Shown here in pieces: positions 1 to 8,879 of a stretch of 64,000 nucleotides of DNA (the first letter of the stretch is position 1; the number at the start of each line of letters is the position of its first letter). The stretch covers positions 86,418 through 150,417 of the forward strand of contig JANXBY010000021.1 of the NCBI GenBank assembly GCA_025060455.1, in the 5' to 3' direction. The DNA comes from Armatimonadota bacterium. GTDB taxonomy: Bacteria > Sysuimicrobiota > Sysuimicrobiia > Sysuimicrobiales > Sysuimicrobiaceae. Position numbers and translations under genes: made by a program. Below the pieces are notes generated by a model that saw only the letters and a program-made list of their open reading frames with translations, had not been told where the DNA came from and did no database searches.

Positions 1-1
1 G

Positions 2-916
2 GTCATCACCCTCACCCACCACGGTTACGTGAAGCGGGTGCCGCTGGAGACCTACCGGGCCCAGCGCCGCGGGGGCAAGGGGGTGGTGGGGGCCACCGCG
101 CGGGAGGAGGACTTCGTGGAGCACGTGGTGGTCACCCACAACCACGCGTACCTGCTGTTCTTCACCAACCGGGGCAAGGTGTACCGGCTGAGGGCATTCG
201 AGGTGCCGGAGTCCGGCCGCACCGCCCGGGGCACAGGGCTGGTGAACCTGGTCGGGGTCTCCGTGAACGAGCGGGTGAACGCCGTCATCCCGATCCGGTC
301 CTTCGAAGACCCGGGCTACCTCTTCATGGCCACCCGCCGGGGCATGGTCAAGCGCACGGGCCTGATGGAGTTCGTGAACGCCAAGCGGGCCGGGATCGTG
401 GCCATCCACCTGCAGCAGGGCGACGACCTGGTGGGGGTGCGGCTGACGGACGGACGGCAGGAGGTGATCCTAGCTACCCGACAGGGGCAAAGCATCCGGT
501 TCCGCGAGGCCGGGGTGCGGGATATGGGCCGGGCCGCCGCGGGGGTGCTGGGGATCCGCCTGCGGCCCGGGGACGAGGTGGTGGGCCTGGCGGTGGCCAG
601 CGAGAAGCCAGAGCTGCTCACCGTCACCGATCTGGGTTACGGCAAGCGGACGCCTGTGTCCCAGTACCGGCTGCAGGCCCGGGGCGGCTACGGGGTCCGG
701 AACATCCGGCTCTCCGCCAAGAACGGGAAGGTGGTGGCGGTCCGCGCGGTGGCGGAGGATGACGAGGTGCTGCTGGCCACGGAGTCCGGCCAGATCCTGC
801 GCACCCTGGTCCGAGAGATCAGCACCGTGGGCCGGTCCGCCCAGGGGGTGCGGGTGATGCGCCTGCAGCCCGGCGACCGGATCTCCGCGGTGGCCGTGGT
901 GGAGGCGGACCGGTAG
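2..916 (+). CDS. gyrA: DNA gyrase subunit A, C-terminal part (5' end outside window)
   Basis: Only the last 305 residues are present; the breakage-reunion domain lies before the window. This is the C-terminal beta-pinwheel that wraps DNA around gyrase and allows negative supercoiling. The GyrA box QRRGGKG sits at residues 21-27 of the fragment, which separates gyrase from topoisomerase IV ParC. Five further blade repeats follow, each with a G-rich turn, a short strand and a GD-type turn (for example around ARGTGLV, KRAGIV, GRAAAGV, ARGGYGV and GRSAQGV), so six blades can be seen. The protein ends shortly after the last blade, without the long acidic tail known from E. coli. An HU gene follows, a common housekeeping setting. 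Confidence 0.95.
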   Translation, partial: VITLTHHGYVKRVPLETYRAQRRGGKGVVGATAREEDFVEHVVVTHNHAYLLFFTNRGKVYRLRAFEVPESGRTARGTGLVNLVGVSVNERVNAVIPIRSFEDPGYLFMATRRGMVKRTGLMEFVNAKRAGIVAIHLQQGDDLVGVRLTDGRQEVILATRQGQSIRFREAGVRDMGRAAAGVLGIRLRPGDEVVGLAVASEKPELLTVTDLGYGKRTPVSQYRLQARGGYGVRNIRLSAKNGKVVAVRAVAEDDEVLLATESGQILRTLVREISTVGRSAQGVRVMRLQPGDRISAVAVVEADR

Positions 917-1024
917 GTGGAAAGCTGTCGTGGCGCGGGTTTGGGGGCGTTGCGAAGAGGAGTCCGCGGCCCGTCCGTAGAAAGGCAACGGCCGGACTAC
1001 ACACCGCACGGAGGGGAGGAGCCC

Positions 1025-1297
1025 ATGAACAAGGAGCAGCTGATCGAGCGGGTGGCCAGCAAGACGGGCCTCAGCAAGAAGGACGCCAACGCGGCCCTGG
1101 ACGCGATCCTGGACGGCATCACCAGCGCCCTCAAGAAGGGCGAGAAGGTAACCCTGGTGGGGTTCGGGACCTTCACGGTCCGGCGGCGGAAGGCCAGGGA
1201 GGGCCGCAACCCCCAGACCGGGGAGAGGATCCGGATCCCCGCCCGGAAGGTGCCGGCGTTCACCGCGGGCAAGGAGCTGAAGGCCCAGGTCAAGTAA
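1025..1297 (+). CDS. hup: HU family DNA-binding protein
   Basis: A 90-residue histone-like protein that bends and compacts DNA as a dimer. It has the full HU fold: N-terminal helices beginning MNKEQLIERVASKTGLSKKD, the GFGTF strand near residue 46, and the DNA-binding arm with GRNPQTGERIRIPARKVPAF. Length matches the family exactly. The ATG at 1025 is chosen because a strong GGAGGGGAGGAG ribosome site ends four bases before it and the HU family starts here; reading on upstream would add a non-homologous leader. It stands alone after gyrA and ends in its own hairpin terminator. Confidence 0.97.
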   Translation: MNKEQLIERVASKTGLSKKDANAALDAILDGITSALKKGEKVTLVGFGTFTVRRRKAREGRNPQTGERIRIPARKVPAFTAGKELKAQVK

Positions 1298-1323
1298 GCG
1301 CGCTTCCGGAGGGAGGTCGGCGG

Positions 1324-1359
1324 GCGCCCGGGCAGCCCCGCCCGGGCGCTGTTTTTGTT
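1324..1359 (+). terminator. Rho-independent terminator after hup
   Basis: A perfect 10-bp stem (GCGCCCGGGC / GCCCGGGCGC) closes a 6-base loop and is followed at once by a T-rich tract (TGTTTTTGTT). It begins 27 bases after the HU stop and ends just before the next start codon, so it should separate hup transcription from the following operon. Confidence 0.92.
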
Positions 1360-1362
1360 GCC

Positions 1363-2157
1363 GTGGAGATCCGAAAGCTCGGGGACGACGACCTCGCCCA
1401 GCTGGGCGAGCTGCCCGGCGGCAGCCTACCGCCCGAGTGGCTGGCGTGGGCGGACGAGCCACACCGCGTGGTGGTGGCGGTAGAGGGCACGCGGGTGGTG
1501 GGCGCCGCGCACCTGGCGGTGGTAGGACCCGGGGAGGGCTGGGTGGAGGGGGTGCGGGCGAGGCCGGAGGGCGATTCGGTAGGGGACCGGCTTGTGAAGG
1601 CCGCGCTCGAGGTGTTGCATGGATACGGGGTGTCCGCGGTGCGCACCGCCTGGCCTGCGGACAGCCCTCCGGCCTGGCTGAAGCGGGCCGGGTTTGCGGC
1701 CAGGGCGCGGTTCACGGTACGGCTGGCAGAAGGGCATCCCCAAGGGCCTGGGGTTGCCCGGCCGGTGGGGGGTCGGGAGCTGCGGGATGCTGTCGGCCGG
1801 GTGGGCCGCGCGCTCGCAGACCGGGGCGCGGGGCTTGTGCCTCTGGGATGGCGGTGGCGGAGGTTTCTGCCGGAGATGGCGTGGGCAGCGGCAAGGGAGG
1901 GTAGGCTCCTCGCGGACGGGGAGGGCGGTGTGGCGCTGGTCTTGCGGCGTGGGCCAGACCGGCTGATCGCCGCCCTGGCCTCCGACCACCCAGAGGTACT
2001 CGCCTCCGCGGTGGCAGGCCAGGTGGGCGAGGGCGGCCGGGTTGCCTGTTTTCTGCCGGAGGGCTCGCCGGAGGACGTGGCGCTGGCCGCATGGCCTCCG
2101 CACCCCTGGTGTCCTCGTGGCGTGGTGGTGTACGAGTTGGCTGGGAGTTCCACGTAG
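1363..2157 (+). CDS. GNAT-fold acetyltransferase-like protein
   Basis: A 264-residue protein starting at GTG. The first 110 residues look like one GNAT unit: a beta strand VVVAVEGTRVVGAAHLAVV, then VEGVRARPEGDSVGDRLVKAAL in the position of the acetyl-CoA loop, then helix and strand. The usual Q/R-x-x-G-x-A/G loop is weak (RPEGDSVGDRL). The C-terminal half could be a second decayed GNAT unit. Substrate unknown. First gene of a same-strand run that continues through rsgA. The start lies only three bases after the hup terminator T tract, so the mRNA leader must be short or transcription enters by read-through. Confidence 0.6.
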   Translation: MEIRKLGDDDLAQLGELPGGSLPPEWLAWADEPHRVVVAVEGTRVVGAAHLAVVGPGEGWVEGVRARPEGDSVGDRLVKAALEVLHGYGVSAVRTAWPADSPPAWLKRAGFAARARFTVRLAEGHPQGPGVARPVGGRELRDAVGRVGRALADRGAGLVPLGWRWRRFLPEMAWAAAREGRLLADGEGGVALVLRRGPDRLIAALASDHPEVLASAVAGQVGEGGRVACFLPEGSPEDVALAAWPPHPWCPRGVVVYELAGSST

Positions 2158-2168
2158 GAGGGGAAGGT

Positions 2169-2627
2169 ATGGGAGAGACCGCGAGGCTGGCCAAGCACCT
2201 GGACGACCTCCGGAGGGCGGTGGTGGAGGTGGTCCAGGCGATGGACGACGCGCAGCTCAACACCCGGCCCACGGGGCTCGCCAACAGTCCCGGCATCTTG
2301 CTGCGCCACCTGCTGGGGTCGGAGCGTTACTGGGTTCACCAGGTGGTGGGAGGGGAAGACGTGCGGCGGGACCGGGAGGCGGAGTTCGACCCGTCGGTAC
2401 CAGTCCGGAAGGAGGAGCTGCTGCGGTCGGTGGAGGAGGTCGCCCGCCGGACCCACGAGATCCTAGACGGCCTTGAGGACGAGCGGCTGCAGGACGCCGC
2501 GGAGGCGCGGGTCGGCGGGAGGACGCTGCAGCTCCAAAAGGGGGACGCCATCCTGCGCGCGGTGGAGCACTGGGCCTACCACAGCGGCCAGCTGCGGCTC
2601 ATGCGGAGGCTCTTGGGCGTGGGATGA
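2169..2627 (+). CDS. DinB family protein
   Basis: A 152-residue four-helix-bundle protein of the DinB/YfiT type. These often bind a divalent metal through three histidines and some act as thiol-dependent S-transferases. Here the candidate ligands are the histidine in LLRHLLG (about residue 41) and the HWAYHSGQ motif near residue 137, with the expected H-x3-H spacing. The start ATG is preceded by GGAGGGGAAGG. Its stop overlaps the next ATG by two bases. The metal-site assignment is by family pattern; the reaction is not known. Confidence 0.8.
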   Translation: MGETARLAKHLDDLRRAVVEVVQAMDDAQLNTRPTGLANSPGILLRHLLGSERYWVHQVVGGEDVRRDREAEFDPSVPVRKEELLRSVEEVARRTHEILDGLEDERLQDAAEARVGGRTLQLQKGDAILRAVEHWAYHSGQLRLMRRLLGVG

Positions 2628-2881
2628 GGGCGGCGCTGGGTTTCTTCTGGCTGGTGGCCGCGGGCGTGGAGGTGTACCGCCGTCTCGGTGGCGAGGTGCC
2701 AGCCCCTGCGGCGTTCGCCGGCCCGTACTTCACCCTGACAGCTACCCTGCTGCCGGCCGTGGACGCGGCGCGGGAGTTCCGCGCAGGCCAGCTGGTGGAG
2801 GGCGTGAAGTCGGTTCTGTGGGCGATCCCGGGCGCTATCACGTTGCTGGCCGGTCCCCCGTGGTTGAGGTTCGGCGTGTGA
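2624..2881 (+). CDS. Small hypothetical protein with hydrophobic segments
   Basis: An 85-residue protein not recognised. The N-terminus (residues 4-16, LGFFWLVAAGVE) and the stretch around residues 60-78 (GVKSVLWAIPGAITLLAG) are hydrophobic enough for short membrane segments. The ATG overlaps the stop of the DinB-like gene (ATGA), which supports translation coupling and argues that the frame is real. No function is inferred. Confidence 0.55.
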   Translation: MRAALGFFWLVAAGVEVYRRLGGEVPAPAAFAGPYFTLTATLLPAVDAAREFRAGQLVEGVKSVLWAIPGAITLLAGPPWLRFGV

Positions 2882-2957
2882 GGGCGGCGGCCCAGGAAGC
2901 TGTCCTCATGGAACCCCGCGACCTGGGGACGTGCGGAGGGGGACAGGGGTGGGCTAG

Positions 2958-3356
2958 ATGCGGTGGGAGTCAGCCCCGGACCTCCATGCACGGTTGACCC
3001 GCATCGCCCGGGCCCTGGAGTTCTCCCACGTGGATCCCGACCGGGTGCACTGCTTGCGGGTGTACGGAGCCCGCGCCAACGCGTGGGCGAGGATCTGGGG
3101 CCTCCCAAGGGTTTTCCAGGAAGCCCTGGGCCTGCCCCCCAGCTACGCGGTGGAGTTCCTGTGCCCGGCGTTCGACCGGCTCCCCCGGGACGAGCAGGAC
3201 AGGGTCATTATCCACGAGCTGTTGCACATCCCCACCACCTTCAGCGGGGGCGTCCGGCCGGAGAGGAGCGGTGGCCTGCGCATTGACCGCCGCACCGTGG
3301 AGCGGTACTACCGCCGGTACCGCCAAGTGGCCGCCGCGGATCGGGACGGCCCTTGA
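2958..3356 (+). CDS. Putative metallopeptidase, phage-type HExxH family
   Basis: A 132-residue protein with the zinc-peptidase signature HELLH at about residues 87-91, followed by IPTTFSGG. The layout (short N-terminal helices, YGARANAWARIWGLP, then VEFLCPAFDRLPRDEQDRVIIHELLH) matches the small putative metallopeptidases often seen in phages and archaea. They are thought to bind zinc through the two histidines and use the glutamate as base. No signal peptide, so it should be cytoplasmic. It lies between a small unknown gene and rsgA on the same strand. Target proteins are unknown. Confidence 0.7.
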   Translation: MRWESAPDLHARLTRIARALEFSHVDPDRVHCLRVYGARANAWARIWGLPRVFQEALGLPPSYAVEFLCPAFDRLPRDEQDRVIIHELLHIPTTFSGGVRPERSGGLRIDRRTVERYYRRYRQVAAADRDGP

Positions 3357-3372
3357 GCCGGCGCGTGGCCAG

Positions 3373-4317
3373 ATGAGCCCGTCGGCCGCTCCCCCGGGTG
3401 GGCTAGAAGGTGTCGTGACCCGTGCCGCGGGCGCGTTCGCCGTGGTGTACGCGGGCGGCAAGACCTACCGGTGCACCACCCGAGGGCGGCTGCGGAAGGC
3501 GCTTGGGGTGCGGGTGGTCCCGGGGGACCGGGTGGTGGTCGTCCCCACGGGGCCGGAGGAGGGCGTGGTGCAATCCGTCCTGCCGCGCACCTCGGAGCTC
3601 GTCAAGCCTACCGCGCGAGACGCCGGACGGCTGCAGGTCCTGGCGGCCAACGTGGACCAAGCCTGCGTGGTGTTCTCCACCGCAAGCCCCGACCCCGACC
3701 CCATGGCGGTGGACCGGTTTTTGGCCTTGGCGGAGGCGGCGGGCCTTGTGCCGTTCCTGTGCTTCAACAAGCTTGACCTGGCGGAGCCGGGCCCCCTGCG
3801 GGAGCTGTACGAGTCCCTGGGCTACCGTGTGGTGGCCACGAGCGCGCGGACCGGCCAGGGGTTGGACCGGTTGCGGGCGCAGCTGGCCGGGCACCTAACG
3901 GTGCTGGTGGGCCCGTCGGGGGTGGGCAAGAGCAGCCTGGTCAACGCCCTGAACCCCCAGGCCCGCCGCAAAGTCGGGGAAGTCGGTCGGCGGGGCCGGG
4001 GACGCCACACCACCACCGACGCGCAGCTGATCCCGGTGGACGGGCAGGGGTTCGTGGTGGACACCCCGGGCTTCCAGGTGCTGGACTTCGTGCACCTGGA
4101 ACCCGATGCGGTGCGACAGGCGTTTCCGGAGATCGCACGGCTGGCCGCGGGGTGCCGGTTCCCGGACTGCTCCCACCGCCAGGAGCCGGGCTGTGCCGTA
4201 CGGGAGGAGGCGGCCCGAGGGAAGGTGGCCGCCTCCCGCATGCGCAGCTACCTGGCGCTGCTGGAGGAGGCGGAGGAGGCTTGGCGCGCACGCTACCGAT
4301 CACGGAGGGAAGGATGA
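3373..4317 (+). CDS. rsgA: Ribosome small-subunit GTPase RsgA
   Basis: Circularly permuted GTPase that helps late 30S assembly and leaves the subunit on GTP hydrolysis. In order: N-terminal OB fold (residues 1-75), G4 motif NKLD near 132, SARTGQG G5-like motif, G1 loop GPSGVGKSS near 180, G2 region RGRHTTTD, G3 DTPG near 230, and the C-terminal zinc knuckle C-x5-C-S-H-x5-C near 261-275. The length of 314 residues is normal. The ATG at 3373 is chosen over an in-frame extension into the previous gene because the OB fold begins directly after it. The stop overlaps the ATG of the next gene. Confidence 0.95.
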   Translation: MSPSAAPPGGLEGVVTRAAGAFAVVYAGGKTYRCTTRGRLRKALGVRVVPGDRVVVVPTGPEEGVVQSVLPRTSELVKPTARDAGRLQVLAANVDQACVVFSTASPDPDPMAVDRFLALAEAAGLVPFLCFNKLDLAEPGPLRELYESLGYRVVATSARTGQGLDRLRAQLAGHLTVLVGPSGVGKSSLVNALNPQARRKVGEVGRRGRGRHTTTDAQLIPVDGQGFVVDTPGFQVLDFVHLEPDAVRQAFPEIARLAAGCRFPDCSHRQEPGCAVREEAARGKVAASRMRSYLALLEEAEEAWRARYRSRREG

Positions 4318-4958
4318 CGCGGGTGTACCTGGTGCGACACGGCCAGACCACGTGGAACGCGGAGCGACGCTACCAGGGGCGCAAGGACGCGCCCCTCACG
4401 GAGCTGGGGCGCAGCCAGATGCGGCGGCTGGCCGCGGCGCTGGCCAGCGAGCCGGTCCGGGCGGTGTACACCAGCCCCCTGGGGCGCTGCCGGTGGGGTG
4501 CGGAGCGCATCGCGGCGCAGCACGGCCTGGAGCCCATCGTGGAGCCAGACCTGGTGGAGCTGGATCACGGCATCCTGGATGGGCTGCGGGTGGACGAGAT
4601 GGAAGACCACGTGGGCCAGCTGGTCCGCCGGTGGTGGGAGGATCCCGCCGCGGTGCACCTGCCCGGAGGGGAGACCCTGGAGCAGGCCCGCTCGCGGGCG
4701 TACGGGGCATTCCGCCGTATCGTGGACCGCCACCCCGACCAGACGGTGGTGGTGGTGGCGCACGGAGGGGTGAACAAGCTGATCCTCCTGACCCTCCTGC
4801 AGGCGCCGCTGGCCAGCTACTTCCGCATCCAGCAGCACAACGGCGCCGTGAACCTGGTGGAAGTGCCCCCACACGGCAGCCCGCGCATCGTGGCCATCAA
4901 CGACACCTGCTACCTCCGGCTGCCTTCCCAGGACCCAGCGGTGGTGGGTCAGGAGTGA
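4314..4958 (+). CDS. Histidine phosphatase family protein (phosphoglycerate mutase-like)
   Basis: A 214-residue member of the histidine phosphatase superfamily. The phospho-acceptor motif VRHGQT is at residues 7-12, the paired arginine in the DAPLTELG region is followed by YTSPLGR, and the second catalytic histidine is in VVAHGGVNK near residue 150. The size and the ELDHGILDG region resemble the PhoE/GpmB/CobC group, whose substrates range from 3-phosphoglycerate to alpha-ribazole phosphate, so the substrate is left open. It starts inside the rsgA stop. Its 3' end overlaps by ten bases the end of the convergent carrier gene. Confidence 0.85.
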   Translation: MTRVYLVRHGQTTWNAERRYQGRKDAPLTELGRSQMRRLAAALASEPVRAVYTSPLGRCRWGAERIAAQHGLEPIVEPDLVELDHGILDGLRVDEMEDHVGQLVRRWWEDPAAVHLPGGETLEQARSRAYGAFRRIVDRHPDQTVVVVAHGGVNKLILLTLLQAPLASYFRIQQHNGAVNLVEVPPHGSPRIVAINDTCYLRLPSQDPAVVGQE

Positions 4959-6154
4959 CGCAGCCGCCGAAAGGCCCACAGCCCGGCCACCACCAGGGCC
5001 GCGGCGCAGGCAGGCACCAGCCGCAGGCCCAGGTCGTGGCCTGGCGCGTAGCCCAGCCGAAGCAGGAAGCCCACGGCCGTGGCCGCAGCGGCGTTGCTCA
5101 GGTTGAGCACCAGGCCTTGCACCCCGAAGTGCGTGGCGGGTAGCCCATAGCGGGCGGCCAGCTGGGCGAGGATGGCGTTCGGCAGCACGTACAGGGCGGC
5201 AAGGGGCAGGCCTGCCAGAACCACCAGCCCGTAGCCCAGCACGTGCGGCGCCCCGGGCAGCCGGCCCACCAGGGACACCGCGGGCAGGAACACCGCGGCC
5301 AGCCACAGGCAGGCTTCCAGGGCCGCCTGGGCGCCTGACCTCCGGCCCCAGGCGGCCACCAGCGGGAGGCAGGCGGCAGTTGACCCCAGCGCAACCAAAA
5401 GCACCGACGGGACGCGGGCGGTGGGCAGCCCCATGAGGACGGTGACCGCGAACACCAGGACGAGGCTCACCATGCCCAGCCCCACCCACGACAGCCCCAG
5501 CCCGGCCAGGTACGCCTGCAGAGGTCGGCTGCAGGCCAAGAGCCGCAGGGCGGCCGAAAGCGGGACGCGAGGTGCGTCCCCGAGGGGCTCGCGCACGGAG
5601 GCCGCGCAGGCCCACAGGCACACGGTGGCCACCACCGCAAAGGCCGCAGCCATGGCGGGGTAGCCGAACCGCAGGTGAAGGGGGCCTGAGAGGCCATACG
5701 CCACCGCGGTGCCGGCCAGGTTACCCGCGGCCTGCCACGCCGCTGCCGCCACGCGTGCGGACGAGGTGGAGGGCAGGTCGCCCAAAAGCGCCAGGTAGGG
5801 GTTCACCACCGCAGCAAACAGGCCGAAGAACGCCGCCAGCACCGTGGCCAGGTACAGGTCTGCTCCGTGTGGCGGGGGGACCCACACGAGGAGGAAGGAC
5901 GCGGCGAGGATCGGGCTACCTCCCAGGAGGAACGGGCGACGGCGGCCCCAGGGTGTGGAGACCGCGTCGCTCCAGCGGGCCACCAGCAGGTCGCTCAGGG
6001 AGTTGGAAAGGCGGCCTACGGCCAGGGCCAGGCCTACCTGCTCGGGCGGTAGCCGCGGTGGGGGGCCGGCGTAGAAGGGGAACAGCCACAGGTTGAGCGT
6101 TTGGACCAGCAGGGAGGCGCCAAAGGCGCCCAGGGCGTACAGGGGCCCCGTCAC
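4949..6154 (-). CDS. MFS/GPH-type membrane transporter
   Basis: A 401-residue polytopic protein with about 12 hydrophobic helices. The loop between helices 2 and 3 reads GRLSNSLSDLLVARWSDAVSTPWGRRRPFLLGG. This is the pattern of the GPH (glycoside-pentoside-hexuronide) cation symporters and related MFS proteins. Substrate cannot be told. The GTG at 6154 is chosen because it overlaps the stop of the upstream phosphoribosyltransferase gene and places the first membrane helix directly after it; a longer reading runs antisense-like through that gene. The two genes form a minus-strand pair. Confidence 0.8.
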   Translation of the reverse strand: MTGPLYALGAFGASLLVQTLNLWLFPFYAGPPPRLPPEQVGLALAVGRLSNSLSDLLVARWSDAVSTPWGRRRPFLLGGSPILAASFLLVWVPPPHGADLYLATVLAAFFGLFAAVVNPYLALLGDLPSTSSARVAAAAWQAAGNLAGTAVAYGLSGPLHLRFGYPAMAAAFAVVATVCLWACAASVREPLGDAPRVPLSAALRLLACSRPLQAYLAGLGLSWVGLGMVSLVLVFAVTVLMGLPTARVPSVLLVALGSTAACLPLVAAWGRRSGAQAALEACLWLAAVFLPAVSLVGRLPGAPHVLGYGLVVLAGLPLAALYVLPNAILAQLAARYGLPATHFGVQGLVLNLSNAAAATAVGFLLRLGYAPGHDLGLRLVPACAAALVVAGLWAFRRLRHS

Positions 6155-6735
6155 CCGGTGCGGGTGAACACCGGGAGGGTAGCGAGGTGGATGAGCTCCG
6201 GGTCGCGGTACGCGTCGCCTTGCAAGATCACCGCGGCCTTGGCGGTGATGCGGGCCTCCACCCGCTCCATGAGCACGGTGGCCGCCCGGAGAGTACCCCC
6301 TGTGCTCACCACGTCGTCCACCACCGCCACCCGGCGGCCGCGGATGCGCTCCGCGTCCTCGCCGTTCAGCACCAGGGGGTGCAGGGAGGCGTCCGTGATG
6401 GACTGCACCTGGACCACCACGGGGTCGCGCATGTACTTCTTGACCGCCCGCCGGCACGCCACGTATGGGAAGAACTGCCCGTGGCGGGGCTCCGACAGGT
6501 ACGTGGCGATCATGTGCACGAGGGGCACAGACTTGGCGGTCAGGGAGACTAGGGCGTCGAACTCCCGCAGCCGCAGTTCGCTCGCCAGGGCCCGGGCGCA
6601 CGCGTTGGTGAGCTCCACGTCACCCCACAGGCGGAAGAAGGGGATCCAAACGCCCTCCTGTACCTGCTCCACGGGGAGCACCCGCCGGACCCCTGCCACC
6701 TTTAGCTCGTACCGGGTCTGCCCCTCGTACTCCAT
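6151..6735 (-). CDS. Phosphoribosyltransferase of unknown base specificity
   Basis: A 194-residue type I phosphoribosyltransferase. The PRPP-binding loop VVDDVVSTGGT is near residue 138, and LTAKSVPLVHMIATYL is the region that contacts pyrophosphate in adenine phosphoribosyltransferases. The body resembles the orphan apt-like proteins starting with YELKVAG. The ATG at 6735 is preferred because GGAAGGGG lies five bases before it and homologues begin at this point. A GTG 45 bases upstream (6780) is possible. Probably a purine or xanthine salvage enzyme, but the base is not decided by the sequence. Reads away from the aro operon. Confidence 0.78.
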   Translation of the reverse strand: MEYEGQTRYELKVAGVRRVLPVEQVQEGVWIPFFRLWGDVELTNACARALASELRLREFDALVSLTAKSVPLVHMIATYLSEPRHGQFFPYVACRRAVKKYMRDPVVVQVQSITDASLHPLVLNGEDAERIRGRRVAVVDDVVSTGGTLRAATVLMERVEARITAKAAVILQGDAYRDPELIHLATLPVFTRTG

Positions 6736-6822
6736 TCCGGCCCCTTCCAAGAGGCGTACGTTTACCGGGTACTCTAGCACAGCGTCGGTTCCCTGCGTAG
6801 CCTGCGGCGGCGCGGTTCGGGC

Positions 6823-6828
6823 TACAAT
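6823..6828 (+). promoter_or_regulatory. Candidate -10 box for the aro operon
   Basis: TACAAT matches the sigma-70 -10 consensus in five of six positions and lies 28 bases before the aroE TTG start, in the divergent gap to the phosphoribosyltransferase gene. No good -35 box is seen 16-18 bases upstream. Confidence 0.5.
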
Positions 6829-6856
6829 GGCGTAAAAACCGCGGAGGGCGAGGAGT

Positions 6857-7726
6857 TTGGAGATTCCCCCGGACACACGGCTGGTGGCGCTCGTGGGCGA
6901 CCCGGTGGCCCACAGCCTATCGCCCCGGATGCAGGCGGCCGCGTTCCAGGCGCGCGGGCTGAGGTGGGCTTACCTGGCCCTGCGGGTGCGCAGCCAGGAC
7001 CTCCGGGAAGCGGTGGCCGGCCTGCGCGCCCTCGGCTTTGCCGGCGCCAACGTCACCATCCCCCACAAGGTGGCGGTCTGCGAGCTCGTGGACGAGCTGG
7101 ACCCCTCGGCCCGGCGGTGCGGGGCGGCCAACACGCTGGTGTTCGACCGGGGCAGGAGGGTGGTGGCGTTCAACACCGACGTGGCGGGGTTCGCCCGGGC
7201 GCTGGCCGAACACGGGGTGGCCGCAGGAGGGGTGAACGCTGTGGTGCTGGGCGCAGGGGGCGCAGCGCGGGCCGCCTGTGCGGCGTTGGGCCAACTAGGT
7301 TCCCGGCGCGTGACGGTGATGGCCCGGCGCCCTCAGGCCGCGGAAGCCCTGTGTGCCCAGATGCGGGGCGAGTTCCCCGGGACAGCGTTTCAGGCGTTGC
7401 CGTTCGACCCGGGGGCGCTTGAGGCGGCCCTGCGGCAGGCGGAGCTGGTCGTCAACGCCACACCGGTGGGCATGCACCCACACGAGCAGGAAAGCCCCGT
7501 GCCCGACGCCGCGTGGCTGCGGGCCGGACAGGTGGTGTTCGACATGGTGTACAACCCGCCGAGGACCCGGCTAGTGCGGATGGCGGAACAGGCCGGGGCC
7601 AGGGTGGTGGGCGGGCTTTCCATGCTGGTGCACCAGGGCGCCGCTGCCTTCGAGCTGTGGACAGGCGTTGAGGCGCCCGTGGAGGCGATGAAGCAAGCGG
7701 TGGGCCTGCTCCCCGCGGAGGTGTGA
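6857..7726 (+). CDS. aroE: Shikimate dehydrogenase
   Basis: Reduces 3-dehydroshikimate to shikimate with NADPH, step four of the chorismate path. It shows the substrate pocket motif HSLSPRMQ near residue 19, NVTIPHK with the catalytic lysine near residue 67, the FNTDVAGF aspartate region, the nucleotide loop GAGGAARA near residue 130, NATPVGM and the C-terminal [16 protein letters not shown] helix. The length of 289 is normal. The TTG start has GGAGGGCGAGGAG before it. First gene of the aro operon; one base separates its stop from aroC. Confidence 0.94.
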   Translation: MEIPPDTRLVALVGDPVAHSLSPRMQAAAFQARGLRWAYLALRVRSQDLREAVAGLRALGFAGANVTIPHKVAVCELVDELDPSARRCGAANTLVFDRGRRVVAFNTDVAGFARALAEHGVAAGGVNAVVLGAGGAARAACAALGQLGSRRVTVMARRPQAAEALCAQMRGEFPGTAFQALPFDPGALEAALRQAELVVNATPVGMHPHEQESPVPDAAWLRAGQVVFDMVYNPPRTRLVRMAEQAGARVVGGLSMLVHQGAAAFELWTGVEAPVEAMKQAVGLLPAEV

Positions 7727-7727
7727 G

Positions 7728-8879
7728 GTGGCGCTGCGGCTGGTGACCGCCGGGGAGTCGCACGGCCGCGGGCTGGTGGCGGTGGTGGAGGGGCTGCCCG
7801 CGGGCCTGCGGGTGGACGAAGAGTACATCGACCGCCAGCTGCACCGCCGCCAGCTCGGGTACGGCCGCGGCGGCCGCATGCAGATCGAGCGGGACCGAGC
7901 GGAGATCCTGTCCGGCGTCATGGACGGAGCAACCATTGGCTCCCCCGTGGCGGTGCTGGTGTGGAACCGCGACTGGCGCACGGAGGAGGCTCCCATCACC
8001 CGGCCACGGCCTGGCCACGCGGACCTGGTGGGCGTGCAAAAGTACGGGTTTTCGGATGTGCGTTACGCCCTGGAGCGCGCGAGTGCCCGCGAGACCGCCG
8101 CCCGGGTGGCGGGGTGCAGCCTGGCGCGGCGGCTGCTGGAGGAGTTCGGGATCGAGGTGTTCAGCCACGTGGTGGAGCTGGGAGGTGTACGGGTGGGTAA
8201 CCTGCCTGAGCGGTGGGAGGAGGTCCGGGATCGTGCGGAGGCGTCGGACCTGCGGTGCGCGGACCCGGAGGCCGCCGAGCGCATGCGGCAGGAGGTGGAT
8301 GCGGCCAGGGAGCGGGGCGACACTCTGGGCGGGGTGGTGGAGGTGGTGGCGCTGGGCGTGCCGCCGGGGCTGGGCTCGTACGTGCACTGGGACCGGAAGC
8401 TGGACGGCCGGCTGGCGCAGGCGGTGATGAGCGTGCACGCCATCAAGGGGGTAGCCATCGGGGACGCGTTTGCCATCGCCGCAGCCCCCGGCCACCGCGC
8501 CCACGACGAGATCTTCTACGACCCCGATCAGGGTTACTACCGGCGGACGAACCGGGCCGGAGGGCTTGAGGGTGGGGTGACCAACGGCATGCCGGTGGTG
8601 GTGCGGGCCGCCATGAAGCCGCTTTCCACCCTCCGGCAGCCCCTGATGTCCGCGGACATCCGGACCGGCGAGCCTGCCCCCGGTGCGGTGGTGCGCTCCG
8701 ACGTGACCGCGGTCCCCGCGGCCGGCGTGGTGTGCGAGGCCATGGTGGCCCTGGTGCTGGCCGACGCCCTGTGCGAGAAGTTCGGGGCTGACTCCCTGGC
8801 GGACATGCGGGAGGCCTACCGGCGGTACGTGGAGCGGGCCCGGTGGACGCCGCAGGTCGGGGTGCGTAGCGCGCCGTGA
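7728..8879 (+). CDS. aroC: Chorismate synthase
   Basis: Converts 5-enolpyruvylshikimate-3-phosphate to chorismate, using reduced FMN as cofactor. N-terminal GESHGRGL motif (residues 8-15) and [12 protein letters not shown] follow the family signature. [29 protein letters not shown] and ALPLA-region equivalents are in place; the C-terminal [15 protein letters not shown] completes the FMN site. The protein is 383 residues, typical for the bacterial form. GTG start; its stop overlaps the GTG of the aroK/B fusion by two bases. Confidence 0.96.
   Translation: MALRLVTAGESHGRGLVAVVEGLPAGLRVDEEYIDRQLHRRQLGYGRGGRMQIERDRAEILSGVMDGATIGSPVAVLVWNRDWRTEEAPITRPRPGHADLVGVQKYGFSDVRYALERASARETAARVAGCSLARRLLEEFGIEVFSHVVELGGVRVGNLPERWEEVRDRAEASDLRCADPEAAERMRQEVDAARERGDTLGGVVEVVALGVPPGLGSYVHWDRKLDGRLAQAVMSVHAIKGVAIGDAFAIAAAPGHRAHDEIFYDPDQGYYRRTNRAGGLEGGVTNGMPVVVRAAMKPLSTLRQPLMSADIRTGEPAPGAVVRSDVTAVPAAGVVCEAMVALVLADALCEKFGADSLADMREAYRRYVERARWTPQVGVRSAP

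Noticed and set aside
2..916. Topoisomerase IV ParC instead of gyrase A
   Set aside because: An intact QRRGGKG GyrA box and six-blade pattern favour gyrase; ParC usually has a decayed box and fewer blades.
470..1462. Long minus-strand open frame opposite gyrA and hup
   Set aside because: Proline/arginine/glycine-rich translation without any domain, opposite two certain genes; typical shadow frame in GC-rich DNA.
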